A stretch of DNA of 64,000 nt from Lathyrus oleraceus. Lineage: Eukaryota > Streptophyta > Magnoliopsida > Fabales > Fabaceae. The DNA lies in NCBI RefSeq assembly GCF_024323335.1, contig NC_066583.1, forward strand, positions 416,962,031 through 417,026,030, in the 5' to 3' direction. This document shows positions 1 through 11,034 of the stretch, piece after piece (positions within the stretch are counted from its first letter, which is position 1; each line of letters begins with the position of its first letter). The notes under the pieces are model-generated. The model saw nothing but the letters and a program-made list of their open reading frames with translations, was not told where the DNA came from and ran no database searches. A program made the position numbers and the translations under genes.

Positions 1-1359
1 ATTACAAACAAGGAAGAGGAGGTGAGAGAAGAATTTCCAGATGAAAAACTCTATGCGATTCAAGTGAGGCCTTGGTTTGCTGATTTTGCTAACTACAAAG
101 CAACCGGTTTAACACCGGAAGACCTCACTTGCAATCAAAGAAGGAAATTCTTGGCTGATGCAAAATATTATGTTTGGGATGATCCTTATCTGTTTAAAGT
201 AGGAGCAAACAATATTTTGAGATGGTGTGTAACAATTGAGGAGTCAAGAGACATTCTTTGGCACTATCACAACTCTCCGTATGGAGGTCACTATAGTGGT
301 TTGAGAACAGCCACTAAAGTACTCCAATCGGGTTTTTATTGGCCATCCTTATTCAAAGATGCGCACGAACATGCGAAGAGTTGTGATACATGTCAACGGA
401 GTGGAGGAATAGGAAAACGGGATGAAATGCCTCTAACCAACATGCTAGAAGTGGAAGTTTTTGATTGTTGGGGTATTGATTTCGTTGGCCCATTCTCCTC
501 TTCTTTCTCAAATGAGTACATACTAGTAGCTATTGATTATGTTTCGAAGTGGGTGGAAGCAATTGCCTCACCTAAGGCCGATGCCAAAACAGTGATCAAA
601 TTTTTAAAGAAAAACATATTTTCACGTTTTGGTGTGCCTAGAGTGTTGGTAAGTGATGGAGGCTCACACTTTTGCAATACACCCTTAGAAAAAGTTCTGC
701 AACATTATGGTGTAAAGCACAAGGTGACCACTCCCTACCACCCACAAGCGAACGGTCAAACTGAGGTTTCAAACCGGGAAGTCAAACGGATTCTTGAGAA
801 AACAGTCTCGAATTCAAGAAAAGATTGGTCCTTAAAACTGGATGAAGCTTTGTGGGCGTATCGCACTGCCTACAAAGCACCTATTGGGCTGACTCCGTTT
901 CAAATGGTGTATGGGAAGACTTGTCATCTTCCAGTGGAAATGGAGCATAGAGCATTATGGGCTCTTAAGTTCTTGAATTTCGACTCCACTCTAGCTGGAG
1001 AAAGAAGGAAAGGTCAACTCCATGAATTGGAGGAACTAAGGAACGCTGCATACCATTCTAATAAGCTGTACAAGGAAAAGGTAAAGGCATACCATGATGG
1101 AAAGGTCCTCCATAAGGAGTTTCATGTTGGACAGATGGTATTGCTTTTTAACTCAAGGTTGAAGTTATTTCCGGGTAAGTTGAAGTCGAAGTGGTCAGGA
1201 CCAATTGTTGTCAAGGAAGTACGGAATTATGGAGCCATTGTGATAGAGGATCCAAAGTCACAAGAGAGCTGGACTGTCAATGGTCAAAGACTGAAAGTCT
1301 ATCATAGCGGTGACATAAACCGTGATGTGTGTGTCATTTCCTTATCTGGACCAGGCTAA
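1..1359 (+). CDS. Athila pol C-terminus: integrase (5'-truncated by the window)
   Basis: The frame is open from base 1 to the TAA at 1357-1359; the true start is upstream, so the ATG at 43 and earlier codons are internal. The product inserts cDNA into nuclear DNA. Visible in order: an HHCC zinc-binding region (His residues around HYHNSPYGGH, Cys pair in CDTCQR), then the catalytic core with Asp in WGIDFVGPF, Asp in VSDGGSHF and Glu in NGQTEVSNRE, then a basic C-terminal domain (WSGPIVVKEV). All DDE residues are present and there is no stop or frameshift. RT and RNase H would lie to the left. The Athila assignment rests on overall integrase style and on the ORF that follows. Confidence 0.9.
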   Translation: MTNKEEEVREEFPDEKLYAIQVRPWFADFANYKATGLTPEDLTCNQRRKFLADAKYYVWDDPYLFKVGANNILRWCVTIEESRDILWHYHNSPYGGHYSGLRTATKVLQSGFYWPSLFKDAHEHAKSCDTCQRSGGIGKRDEMPLTNMLEVEVFDCWGIDFVGPFSSSFSNEYILVAIDYVSKWVEAIASPKADAKTVIKFLKKNIFSRFGVPRVLVSDGGSHFCNTPLEKVLQHYGVKHKVTTPYHPQANGQTEVSNREVKRILEKTVSNSRKDWSLKLDEALWAYRTAYKAPIGLTPFQMVYGKTCHLPVEMEHRALWALKFLNFDSTLAGERRKGQLHELEELRNAAYHSNKLYKEKVKAYHDGKVLHKEFHVGQMVLLFNSRLKLFPGKLKSKWSGPIVVKEVRNYGAIVIEDPKSQESWTVNGQRLKVYHSGDINRDVCVISLSGPG

Positions 1360-1862
1360 TCGAGGTACCGTCGAGCTCTTAACGACGTTAAATAAAGTGC
1401 TTGTTGGGAGGCAACCCAACGTTGTAAGTTTGAATTTTATTTTTCTCTGTTGTGTGTTTTTTCATCTCTGTTAAAGTTTTAGAATTGTAAAGTTCTGTTT
1501 TTTGCTGTTCGCGCCGCGACCCCCTGTTCGCGCCGCGAACTGAATGAAAAATTTTGAGTGGGTTCTATTTTTTGCAGTTCGCGCCGCGACCCCCTGTTCG
1601 CGCCGCGAACTGAATGAAAAAATTTGAGTGGGTTCTGTTTTTTGCAGTTCGCGCCGCGACCCCCTGTTCGCGCCGCGAACACTGCGTGACAGAATCACTT
1701 AAATTCTGTTTAGGTCATTTCTTTTCTCATTTCAAACCTTTCTCATTTCAAACCAACTTCGCTGCGCTTTTACCCCACTCTCAAAATCCCACCAAATCTT
1801 AAAATTCTTCAGTTCCCATTGTTCAAATATTCAATTGTTAGCAAGATTTAGTGATTCAAAAG
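1360..1862 (+). other. Athila spacer/leader between pol and the extra ORF
   Basis: Non-coding stretch following pol. It holds the 70-bp GC-rich repeats and then an AT-rich segment ending at the putative splice donor. It would be the 5' exon or leader of a spliced message for the downstream ORF if a promoter or an upstream donor supplies the transcript; none was identified. Confidence 0.5.
1495..1690 (+). repeat. 70-bp tandem repeat, about 3 copies, with paired CpG palindromes
   Basis: Repeat units recur at 1511, 1581 and 1651 (period 70). Each unit holds two copies of the interrupted palindrome TTCGCG-C-CGCGAA (the first shortened by one base) about 19 bp apart, separated by CCCCCTG, followed by a TGAATGAAAAATTTTGAGTG-type spacer. 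Short reading frames across it on both strands are repeat artefacts. Confidence 0.85.
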
Positions 1863-2201
1863 GTATGTACTCTTCAATTTCTCTTTTCTAATCCTTTTTG
1901 GGTTTTTCATTTAAGGTTGGTTAGAAATCAAATTTTTCTGTAGATTACCTCTTGAAATCACTATGCATGTTTGATTTAGAGTAGGATTAGGGTAGAGTTG
2001 AGAATTTTGATTGATTGGGAGTAGATTGCTTCCCACTTGAGGAACCCTAGGAAGCTCTGGGAAATTTCCTGGATTCGCAGAGTTCGCGCCGCGAACGGGC
2101 CTTCGCGCCGCGAACTGTGAATTCCAGCACCATGTTTTTGTGTTGATTGTTTGCTAATCCTGTTCATGTTTGTTTTGTGGTTGTTCTGGTGTTGATTGCA
2201 G
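1863..2201 (+). other. Putative leader intron of the Athila extra ORF
   Basis: The donor reads AAAAG|GTATGT and the acceptor GATTGCAG|ATG, so splicing would place the ATG at 2202 directly at the start of the next exon. The body is T-rich, with a pyrimidine-leaning run before the acceptor. Splice sites are predicted by eye only. The intron contains two more CpG palindromes at 2083 and 2102. Confidence 0.55.
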
Positions 2202-3410
2202 ATGTCCAAAAGAACTAAAACCACGGCACCTCCTCAAGCCTGTTCATTCCGAAAGTTCATAAGTGATGAACACGAGGCACGATTCGAGAGCCTCATTAAG
2301 AGAACCATTTTGCCTGAGAGGTTTATCCGGCTAGCTCCAACCGGGGTGTATCATAGCGTGGTTGCTGCTTTTGAACGACGAAAGTGGATGAAGTTATGCG
2401 AACCAGAAGCAGCAATCAACTACGATATTGTTCGAGAATTTTATGCGAATGCTATGCATCGCGAGGAGGGTACGGCTTTTATCTACCGATCCAAGGTAAG
2501 GGGCAAGATCGTTTCCTTTGGAAGGGATGACATTAATTCTTATCTGGGTAATCCCCTAACTCTCGGAGAGGGTGAGTGTTGTGAGTACAGCACCATGGAG
2601 GCAGCTAACAGGTGGAATCTGGAAGCGGTCAATGCTACCCTATGTCTCAGCGGAAAATCCTACGAACTGAATGATCAAGGACAACCGAAATTATGGAAAA
2701 GAGAAAATTTTAATTTGGGAGCTAGGGCTTTTCTGGTTCTACTGTTGACTAATATCCGACCAAGAAGCCACACCACCACAATTCCTATGGACGTAGGGTG
2801 TCTATTGTACTGCATCATGGTCGGGAAGTCTGTGGATGTCGCAGCCCTCATTACAGGCGAACTGAGAAAGATAGTTTTAAGCGGAACCAATTTCGGTGGC
2901 AAAGCTGGTGTACTCGCATATCCAGGACTTATCATGGGACTGTGCCGTAAGGCAAATGTTCCCATCCCTGAGGAAGTACCCTTCTCGATCACCAGTGTGA
3001 TCAATGATTCATATCTAAACAGGTTTATGCAAAACCCAAATGATAAGACTGATGCACCTGGCACTTCTTCATCCAAAGCCCGAGCCAGACCTCGACATCA
3101 ACCTCAACCTCAACCTCACACTACCCCAGGTTTTGATCAGATGGCGTTTGCCAACTACTGTTGCGAGAGCTTTGAGGCCTCCAGGAGGTCTCAATCTTTT
3201 CTCTTCGATGCCATGCAGCAGCAGTTCCAGAACACGTTTCTGGCACCAGAGGCCCGAACTTTTCCTTCGCAAGCTGACTATGCAGCTTATGCTAATTGGC
3301 CTGAGGGCAGGCCAAATTTTATGGGGGGTGCAGGAGGTAGTGCAGACCCGAATGAGGAGATGGAAGATGTTCTTGGAAATGTAGGTGGTGACGAAGAGGA
3401 GGAGGATTGA
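2202..3410 (+). CDS. Athila extra ORF ('env-like' position), plant transposon protein
   Basis: About 402 residues from the ATG at 2202 to TGA at 3408, uninterrupted. It begins MSKRTKTT. The body (roughly residues 20-280) resembles the 'putative plant transposon protein' family of Athila-type elements, for example FISDEHEARFESL, YHSVVAAFERRKW and a central GARAFLVLLLTNIRPRSHTT segment. The C-terminus has a QPQPQPH stretch and an acidic tail. It occupies the place called env in Athila elements, but I see no signal peptide and no C-terminal membrane anchor, so an envelope function is not supported. Function unknown. The start was chosen because the ATG follows the predicted acceptor. Confidence 0.75.
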   Translation: MSKRTKTTAPPQACSFRKFISDEHEARFESLIKRTILPERFIRLAPTGVYHSVVAAFERRKWMKLCEPEAAINYDIVREFYANAMHREEGTAFIYRSKVRGKIVSFGRDDINSYLGNPLTLGEGECCEYSTMEAANRWNLEAVNATLCLSGKSYELNDQGQPKLWKRENFNLGARAFLVLLLTNIRPRSHTTTIPMDVGCLLYCIMVGKSVDVAALITGELRKIVLSGTNFGGKAGVLAYPGLIMGLCRKANVPIPEEVPFSITSVINDSYLNRFMQNPNDKTDAPGTSSSKARARPRHQPQPQPHTTPGFDQMAFANYCCESFEASRRSQSFLFDAMQQQFQNTFLAPEARTFPSQADYAAYANWPEGRPNFMGGAGGSADPNEEMEDVLGNVGGDEEEED

Positions 3411-4922
3411 GAATTTGGAGATTTGAGAGTTGTTGTATTTCTGAGTTTCTTTGTACTGTTTCTGTTTTTGTTTTTGGGAATTTTTGATGTACTTTGGGTG
3501 GCTCTAGTTCACCATGACTTTATTTTGGCACTTTAATTTTGTTAGTATTTTAACAATTGCATGAATGCTAGTTGAGATTTAAGTGTGTTTTAATCAAATT
3601 TTGGTTTACCAACATTTTTGTTTAATTGTTCTTATTCTTAAGTCAAGCTTTAAGCAACCGAGAAATGATCGCAAAGAAAGAAGCATAGGACACTTCGAGT
3701 GGTGATGATAAAAATTAGTATCGGCATTTCAAGGTACACTTTATCGCTTTCTAGACTTAACATGAATAGTTTGATGGTGTGTGCAAATTCTATGTCATAA
3801 ATTCATTGAAGTATATGTCAGTTTTGAATCAAAATAGGACTTAACCAATTGTGAGGAGGCTTTCCATTGTACACTAAAAAGCGGGAAACCGAGCATTATT
3901 TTAACTCATTCTTATCATGCTAAATCATGCATCAAGCTATTTGTGTGTAAATTTTTTGAAAATGATAGAGGCATTGTTTGTGAGAAAAACCACTTGACCA
4001 AAAAGTTTGAATCAACTAACCTTGTAAGGAATAATCCTTAGTTAAACCCCTTTGAGCTTAATTTAGGATTCATTTTATTGATCATTGAAAAATCAATTGA
4101 AAATTGTGGAATAAATGAATCCTAATTTCTTTCGTGTCAATTGAAACCTTAAATCAAGTTGTTGAAAATTTTGCCTTTTGCTTATGTCTAAGTAGGGAGC
4201 ATTATTGAATAAATTTGGTTTTGGAATCTAAAGTTGGGGAGAGTAAAGTGAAAAGTTGATTAGAAACTTGGAAAAGTGAATTTTTATGAAAGGGTGAAAA
4301 TTTGAAAAGAAACAAGAAAAAGAAAATACCCTTGAAACCATAGAGCATAGAAAAAAGATTAGAAAAAGAAAAGCAAAGAAAATGCTCATGGTTGTGTGGA
4401 GTTGAAAAGAAAAGAAAAAGAAAAAGATAGGACCAAGGAAAAGGAAATTGTGTAGAGTTGAACGTTTGGGAATGCTCCCTTAGGATAGGCAACTTTGTAA
4501 ATTCTCTTAATCATATCCTTTCTTGTAACCTAAGCCACATTACAACCTTTGAAAGACCTCTTGATTCTCATTTTTCACATGATTTGGTATTTGTTGTGAT
4601 AACCGCATGATTTGAGTTGTTGTTGATTTAATTGCTTGGATGAGTGAAAGTAACCCTTCATGTTATTCATCATTATTATGATGTGTGTGTAAGTTTGATT
4701 CAATTTTGACATATATGGTTTTGAATTCCATTGGAATGATTTTTGCACTCAACCATTTTCCTTATTCATGTTTTGTCTAGAATTAAGATAGGTGGACTGA
4801 GAAAAATTGCCAAACACTTTTGAACCATTTGAATGTCCTTGGTAAATCCTTGTTCCAATCTTTTGTGTTATTGTCTTGGTTGTGAGGGTGGAAACTTTTG
4901 TTTAGGGACAAACAAAATGCTA
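3411..4922 (+). other. Athila 3' untranslated region
   Basis: About 1.5 kb without a convincing gene. It is AT-rich, with a purine-rich A/G run at about 4300-4450. The reading frame on the opposite strand there is low-complexity (F/S/L-rich) and not considered coding. It ends at the polypurine tract before the LTR. Confidence 0.7.
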
Positions 4923-4935
4923 AGTTGGGGAGAGT
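4923..4935 (+). promoter_or_regulatory. Athila polypurine tract
   Basis: AGTTGGGGAGAGT directly precedes the TGTTAGGGACC start of the LTR, as expected for the plus-strand primer of an LTR retrotransposon. Confidence 0.75.
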
Positions 4936-6104
4936 TGTTAGGGACCAATTAGTACTACTTTTTATATCATTTTATTGGTCCCTTTTACCAAGTTTTGATG
5001 TAATTACACACTTTTATTCTCACTATTTTGTATAAATGCAATTAGGTTTAATTTATTTTGTTTTGAATAGTTATTTCACCTTTTTGTTAGTTTTGTAGAA
5101 TTTTGGGATAAGAAAGGCCTTGGATTGCAACACCACATCTTGGAGGAAGCTTGCCAAACAAGGAAGCTGGAGAAGCAACAGTTCGCGCCGCGAACTGCCT
5201 TCGCGCCGCGAAGGCTGCGAATCCAGCAAGTTGACTGAGGGTCAAAAGTGTTGTTTTGTAGGAAAAGTTTATTGCCATTTTGATGTCTGCCTGGGAATTT
5301 CTTTTCTGTTTTAGATGACAAATACCAATTAGGGAAATGTCAACCTTTTTTGTTAGAAACAAATACATTATGCTAGGGCATTGATTCATACACAATTTTA
5401 TCATTCACACATTGATATTGAGAGCTTTTTGTAAGAGAGAAAAACAGAGTTTTTCTTCTTTAACTTTCTGCTTTGAACAATAATGATGAGGAGCTAAACT
5501 CCCCTTTGTCAAGATTGGAGGTAGTAGCTATTCTCATATGTTTATGTATTCCATTTGATTAATATATATGATAAAGATTGTTGATGTATTGAATACTGTT
5601 TTTGTCCTAAGTTGAAAACCAGATTTGAGTAGTTGTCGAGAGAGATTATTTGAGTCTTGACATAAAACAGATTTTCAAGTAGTGAATAAGTTGTAGAGAT
5701 AGATTTATTCATTGCTCTTCTTTGGTATTAAACATTAAAGATTGCTATATTGATAGTTAGGTGGAGAGATCGTCTAAGGATCAATATAGTGATTATCACA
5801 ATATCATTTAGACATAAATGACTTTGAGAGGATACTTGAACATCATCAATAATCTTAAATCTATATAGTTATCATAAGGAAGCATAAACATTTGAAATAG
5901 TGAACTCCAATCTTGCCAAGCTTTTATATTAGATTAAAACCATTTTACTGTTTTTAGTGATATTTACTCACAAGATAACTTTCCAACCAAAACAACCTTG
6001 TTACTTTCTAAACTTACAACATTTGGATTATAGAACGGCGGTAATATCAACCAATCTCTGTGGATACGATATAAAAATATTTGCCGAAGATATACTATTC
6101 AACA
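4936..6104 (+). repeat. Athila 3' LTR
   Basis: About 1169 bp, starting TGTTAGGG after a purine tract and ending ATTCAACA. Its last bases abut Ogre coding sequence. It carries a pair of CpG palindromes at 5182-5194 and 5200-5212, the same motif as in the leader repeats. Small reading frames inside it are not considered genes. Confidence 0.82.
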
Positions 6105-6789
6105 GGATGATATCTCTTGGTATAACCGTGTGTATGATGGTGTGCAGATTATCGACTCTTGTAGTGAATTCTCCAATGTACCTCTTATTGGTACATGTGG
6201 CTGGATTAACTACAACCCTGTTTTAGCACGTCGTCAGCTTGGGTTCCCCCTAAAGGATAAACCTAATAACATTTTGTTAGAGGGTGTGTTCTTTTAGGAG
6301 GGTAAAGATCCCCAAGGCTTGAAGGGCAGAATGGTCCGCGCCTGGCGCAAGATTCATAGGAAAGGAAGGAAAGAGTTGGGTCCTAAGAATTGTGTTGCTA
6401 TGGAGCCTTACACCGCTTGGGTTAGGAAGAGAGCATTTGAGTATCTCATGCCTTACGAGTATCCGAGACCTACCCCTATGATTATGGCTGGGCCTTCAAC
6501 CCTCCCTAATCAAGGAGTAGAGGAGTTGAGAGACGAAGACCGCTCACGTGCCTGGATCCGTGAACGAGAAGAGTTGCTTCAGCAGATTAAGGAGAAGGAT
6601 GTTGTGATAGAATTTCTGGAGCATCGGGTTATCGATGAGCCTAATGATGTGGTTACTTCTCTTCTTCCTCAGTCTTCCAAGTTTTGGAAGAGGAAGTACG
6701 ACCGACTCGCCAAGGAGAAAGTAGATATGGAGGCAGCCTACGAGAGGGAGGTGAAGAGGCTTCGTGCATCCTATCTCCCTGTGTCCTGA
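6105..6789 (+). pseudogene. Ogre ORF1, C-terminal part (split by element A)
   Basis: The frame is open from the Athila junction (codons from 6106) to TGA at 6787, with one internal TAG at 6295. The first part (SNVPLIGTCGWINYNPVLARR) matches the end of the globular domain of ORF1 in element E (FRNVPLIGTNGCINYNPVL). The second part is charged and probably coiled-coil (REREELLQQIKEKD onward). The N-terminal half lies left of element A, outside the window. The role of ORF1 in Tat/Ogre elements is unknown. A is inserted 3' to the lost part, so this piece has no start codon of its own. Confidence 0.8.
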
Positions 6790-7002
6790 GCTTTAGATGA
6801 TTGTTTCTAGGGATCCATAGGATGATTATTTTCCTTTTCTCTTGTATATGATTGACGATGATGTACTTCTTTTCCCAGTATTATTTGATGAGATATTTCC
6901 ACATGTGATAAATGTCTAATATTTCCAAAAAATTGCAAATAGAACCCTAAAAGTTCCTTTGAAAATAAAAGAAAAATCATATGCACAAGCATTGCATGCA
7001 TC

Positions 7003-10000
7003 ATGCGCATAAGCAGGTTTTGTTTCCGGCCTCTTGTCCTGTGGTCTAACTCTGTGCTCTTCATTTATTTTGAAGATAAGCTGACTCACCGGTACTACAC
7101 CAGAGCCAACATTTCAAGACTGATGGATCATCTGGAACAAGAGAACCGCGAGCTGAAAGAGGAAGTGGCCAGATTAAGTGCCTTGATGGAATCATTCTTG
7201 GCTGCCTAGAGTCAGTCTTCTCCGACGCCTTCAACTCCTCCCCAGAGGACAGTCATCTCTGAGATTGTCTCCTTTATTGTGCCTGCAGCCAGCGCACACT
7301 TTGCTCCAACGGCCATGCCAGCCAGATTCCCGTGGGGGATGCCTCCCAATTTCATGCCCGAGGGTCCTGCTCCTACCTTTGCTTCTATGTCGGCATCTAG
7401 CCCGGTCCTTGTTGTTCCTCCTCCTGTCGTGCATAATATGCCCAGGGTAGACGACACCATCTATCATTCTGAGCCATCTAAGGGCCCAGATGTCTATGAG
7501 AAGATGGACGCTATGAATGATCAATTTCTTGAGCATTGCAAGGAATTGAAATTTCTCAGAGGAAAGGATCTTTTCGGCAAGTTTGCGGCCGAACTCTGCT
7601 TGGTTCCCAATGTGAAGATCCCTGTGAAATTCAAGGTCCCGAACTTTGAAAAATACAAGGGAAATACTTGTCCTCTCAGCCACCTGGTCATGTAAGCCAG
7701 GAAGATGTCAACTCCGACCGACAATGACCAATTGCTCATCCACTACTTTCAGGACAGTCTGTCTGGTGCCGCTCTACGTTGCTACATGGGTTTAGACAGT
7801 GCGGACATCCGATCCTTCAACGATCTTGGCGAGGCCTTCGTCAAGCAATACAAGTATAATGTGGATATGGCTCCCGATAGGGATCAATTGAGGGCCATGT
7901 CCCAGAAGGACAAGGAAACGTTTAAAGAGTACGCCCAGAGGTGGCGAGAGTTAGCAGCACAGATCGTGCCCCCGCTGGAGGAGAAAGAGATGACTAAGAT
8001 CTTTTTGAAGACCTTAAGTTCTTTTTATTATGAGCGGATGATTACTAGCGCTCCTTCTGACTTCACCAAAACGGTGAATATGGGGATGCGTCTAGAAGAA
8101 GGGGTTAAAGAAGGACGTCTAACCAGAGAAGAAGGCTCTTCTGCTAAATGATATGGGGCGTTTGCAAAGAAGAAAGATGGAGAGGCACATGTTGTGACCT
8201 CCCATGTGAAACCAAGAAGACCCTCTGTGAGGAGGAAGACCGTGCGTCCCGCCGGTAACCAGCACCAGATGGCTCACATAGCACCTGTTTTCAGAGACAA
8301 TCAACAGTACCAGCAGCATAACAGCAATCAGCAACCACATCCCAAATATCAACATCAATAGCACCGTCCACAGCAGCAGGCCTACCAGCCTCGAAACAGT
8401 AATCAAACCAGCACGAGTTACGAGAGGAAAAGGGTCACCTTTGATCCTATTCCAATGACGTATGTAGAATTATATCCCTCTTTGATAGAGAGGAAGTTGA
8501 TTACTCCGAGAGACCCACCGGCTATACCTGCTAACCCCCAGTGGTGGTATAAGCCCGAATTACACTGTGTTTACCACTCCGGTGCTCCCGGCCACGACGT
8601 GGAAAATTGTTACCCTTTGAAGACCAAGGTTCAAGACCTTGTGAGGTGTGGCATTTTGTGTTTCGAGGACGTAGGTCCTAATGTAAAGAAGAACCCATTG
8701 CCCGACCATGGGAAATCTGTCAACATGGTCCAAGGCTGCCCTGGCAAATACAAAGTCAAATATGTCAGTCATATTCGGCAATCGCTGGTCGAGATGCATC
8801 GTTTTCTATATGAGTATAGTCATTATGAGCATGACCACGATAGATGCCGAGTTTGTTCTGTCAATCAAAGAGGTTGTCGCCAGGTGCGCAAAGATGTTCA
8901 GGAAATGTTGGATGAAGGAGTTATTGAGATCCTTCAAAACAGAAATATTGACGAAGATGAGTCCGAAGTCAACGTAATTTCTCCAGTGTTTCGGATCCCC
9001 GAGCCTGTTATCATCAAGTATGACGGTAGCAAGCAGAAGGCCTCTCCTGCTCTGACCATCAAACCGGCCGGACCAGTACCGTACTCTTCTAAAAAGGCGA
9101 TTCCCTATTGCTACAATGCTATTGCGGTAGAAAATGGGAAAGAAGTGTCCTTACCATCTTCCTATGTTGTTAACATTGCAGATGTTAGTGGTTTGACCCG
9201 CAGCGATCGTGTATTTTCAGCACTGTCAAAGCCCTAGGCTAATGCTGATTCTGTTGAACGCCCGATTGGGAATGCGGTAAGCACTCCGAATCCGGCACCT
9301 GTTGTTAAGCCCTCCTCTACATTGATAACTTCTACTTCTATTGGCCCAAGCGGCAATGTGAAAGAAGACTGTGATGAGATGCTGAGGCTCATCAAGAGAA
9401 ACGAGTACAATGTTGTAGACCAGCTTCTACAAACGCCATCCAAAATATCGGTGTTATCATTGCTTTTAAATTCAGAACCACACCGAGAGGCTCTATAGAA
9501 GGTTTTGGATGTAGCATATGTAGATCATGATGTCACGATAGAATAATTCGATAGCATTGTTGCAAACATTACCGCTTGTAACAACCTGAGTTTCTGTGAC
9601 TCTGATCTCCCCGAGGAGGGAAAAGACCACAACTTGGCATTACATATATCTATGAATTGCAAAGACGACGCCATGTCCAATGTGCTGGTGGACACTGGGT
9701 CATCACTAAACGTATTGCCAAAATCCACTCTCTCGAAACTATCATATCAAGGGCCTCCCATGAGGCAGAGTGGAGTAGTTATGAAAGCTTTCGATGGGTC
9801 TCGCAAAATGGTGATTGGGGAAGTTGATCTCCCAATCAAAATTGGACCAAGTGATTTCCAGATTACCTTCCAAGTTATGGATATTCGCCCGTCGTATAGT
9901 TGTCTCTTAGGCAGACCATGGATTCACGAGGCAGGCGCCGTGACATCCACCCTACACCAGAAACTGAAATTTGTGAAGAATAAGAAGTTGGTGATGGTAG

Positions 10001-10418
10001 GGGGAGAAAAGGCTCTCCTGGTTAGCCATTTGTCTTCTTTCTTAGACATAGATGCTGAGGATGAAGTTGGAACCCCTTTCCAAGCTTTATCTATTGCTGA
10101 ACCTATTGAGAAGAGAACTCCTTCATTTGCTTCCTACAAAGACGCAAAGTTGGCCATTGAGCGTGGTGCAACTACTGGTTTAGGGAAAATGATTGAGCTA
10201 GAGGACAACAAGTCTCGGGCTGGCATAGGTTATTCGTCTGGGGTTTTCAACATGCAAGGGTTGTTCAAGAGTGGAGGGTTCATCCACACCAGTCAAGATG
10301 AAGAAGCCGCTGCCATTCTGGAAGAGGACGAAGAGGATTCTGGCAACTTCGTCATCCCTGGGGGAATCTGCAATAATTGGGTCGCTGTGGATATTCCAAC
10401 AGTTATCCATAAGTCAAA
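7003..10418 (+). pseudogene. Element B gag-pro (degraded, single frame with seven stops)
   Basis: One frame runs through TAG 7207, TAA 7693, TGA 8149, TAG 8359, TAG 9235, TAG 9496 and TAA 9544. The N-terminus (HRYYTRANISRLMDHLEQEN) matches the starts of gag in D and E, so the region begins near 7003, though the exact start codon is uncertain. The capsid-like retrotransposon gag domain lies at about 7560-8110 (FQDSLSGAALRCYMGL; FKEYAQRWRELAAQI). A variant zinc knuckle HCVYHSGAPGHDVENC follows at about 8560. The aspartic protease is at about 9680-9950 with VLVDTGSSLNVLP and SCLLGRPWIH. The active-site DTG is present but lies behind several stops. The natural end is the stop at 10420-10422, inside the putative intron. 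Confidence 0.87.
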
Positions 10419-10683
10419 GTAATGTTCATTGTGTCTAGAAAATCCTCCTCCCATGCCAAAAGGAGGGGTGATGACATTGTTGGCGCATTAATACAATGAT
10501 ATTTTCATTCAATAAATTCATGTTAAATGTTTGCTTTTCCAATTATTTTCCCTTTTTGCTTTTTTGCATGAAATTAGTGATCATATAAAACCTAAAAAAA
10601 TAGAATAAAATCAATCTTTTCATCTGCATAATGTTTGCCTTTTTTTAATTCTAAAGCTTTTCATATCCAAAATCATTATGCAG
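10419..10683 (+). other. Ogre pro-RT intron, element B (predicted)
   Basis: Donor AA|GTAATGTTC and acceptor TTATGCAG|G. Splicing is phase 2 and joins the end of gag-pro to the RT exon in frame. The same phase, a similar donor and the ATGCAG acceptor occur in D and E. Ogre elements are known to have an intron at this place. Length 265 bp. Confidence 0.75.
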
Positions 10684-11034
10684 GTTGATCAAACCCATTG
10701 AACATAATGACCCAACACCATCTCCCAACTTTGAATTCCCTGTATTTTAGGCGGAAGAAGATGATGTTGAAGAGATTCCTGATGAGATTACCCGTTTACT
10801 TGAGCATGAGGAGAAGATCATTCAGCAGCATCTTGAGAATCTGGAAACTGTCAACTTGGGGTTCGAGGATTGTGTGCGAGAAGTGAAGATCGGGGCACTC
10901 CTGGAAGAATCTATTAAGAAGGGGTTGATTGAATTGCTACGAGAATATGTCGACGTCTTTGCTTGGTCAAATGAAGACATGCCAAGTCTAGATACTGATA
11001 TTGTGCAACATTTCTTACCCTTGAAGCCTGAGTG
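10684..11034 (+). pseudogene. Element B pol, 5' part (before solo LTR S)
   Basis: The exon starts after the predicted acceptor. The reading frame, including acidic AEEDDVEEIPDE, continues to 11034, where solo LTR S interrupts it. One in-frame TAG at 10748-10750 stands where D and E have CAA (Gln). The acidic linker and the KIGALLEESIKKGLIELLREYVDVFAWS motif precede the RT domain in all three Tat copies. Removing S and one GAGTG copy restores the frame into 13116. Confidence 0.85.

Larger units (their letters stand above)
1..6104 (+). mobile_element. Element A: 3' part of an Athila-like Ty3/gypsy retrotransposon
   Basis: The left edge of the window cuts into pol. Order to the right: integrase, a GC-rich leader with an intron, an extra ORF, a 1.5-kb untranslated stretch, a purine tract and a 3' LTR ending in CA at 6104. 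Integrase style, the extra ORF after pol and the LTR end point to the Athila lineage. From base 6105 the sequence is Ogre ORF1 coding sequence, so A was inserted into element B. The right 5-bp flank is GGATG; the left flank lies outside the window, so the target duplication cannot be checked. Confidence 0.88.

Noticed and set aside
2675..3076. Minus-strand 133-codon frame
   Set aside because: Antisense to the Athila extra ORF, with no family resemblance.
4202..4492. Minus-strand 96-codon frame in the Athila 3' UTR
   Set aside because: F/L/S low-complexity translation of a purine-rich tract.
5957..6226. Plus-strand 89-codon frame
   Set aside because: Spans the Athila LTR end and the B ORF1 remnant in the wrong frame; the true ORF1 frame is the one from 6106.
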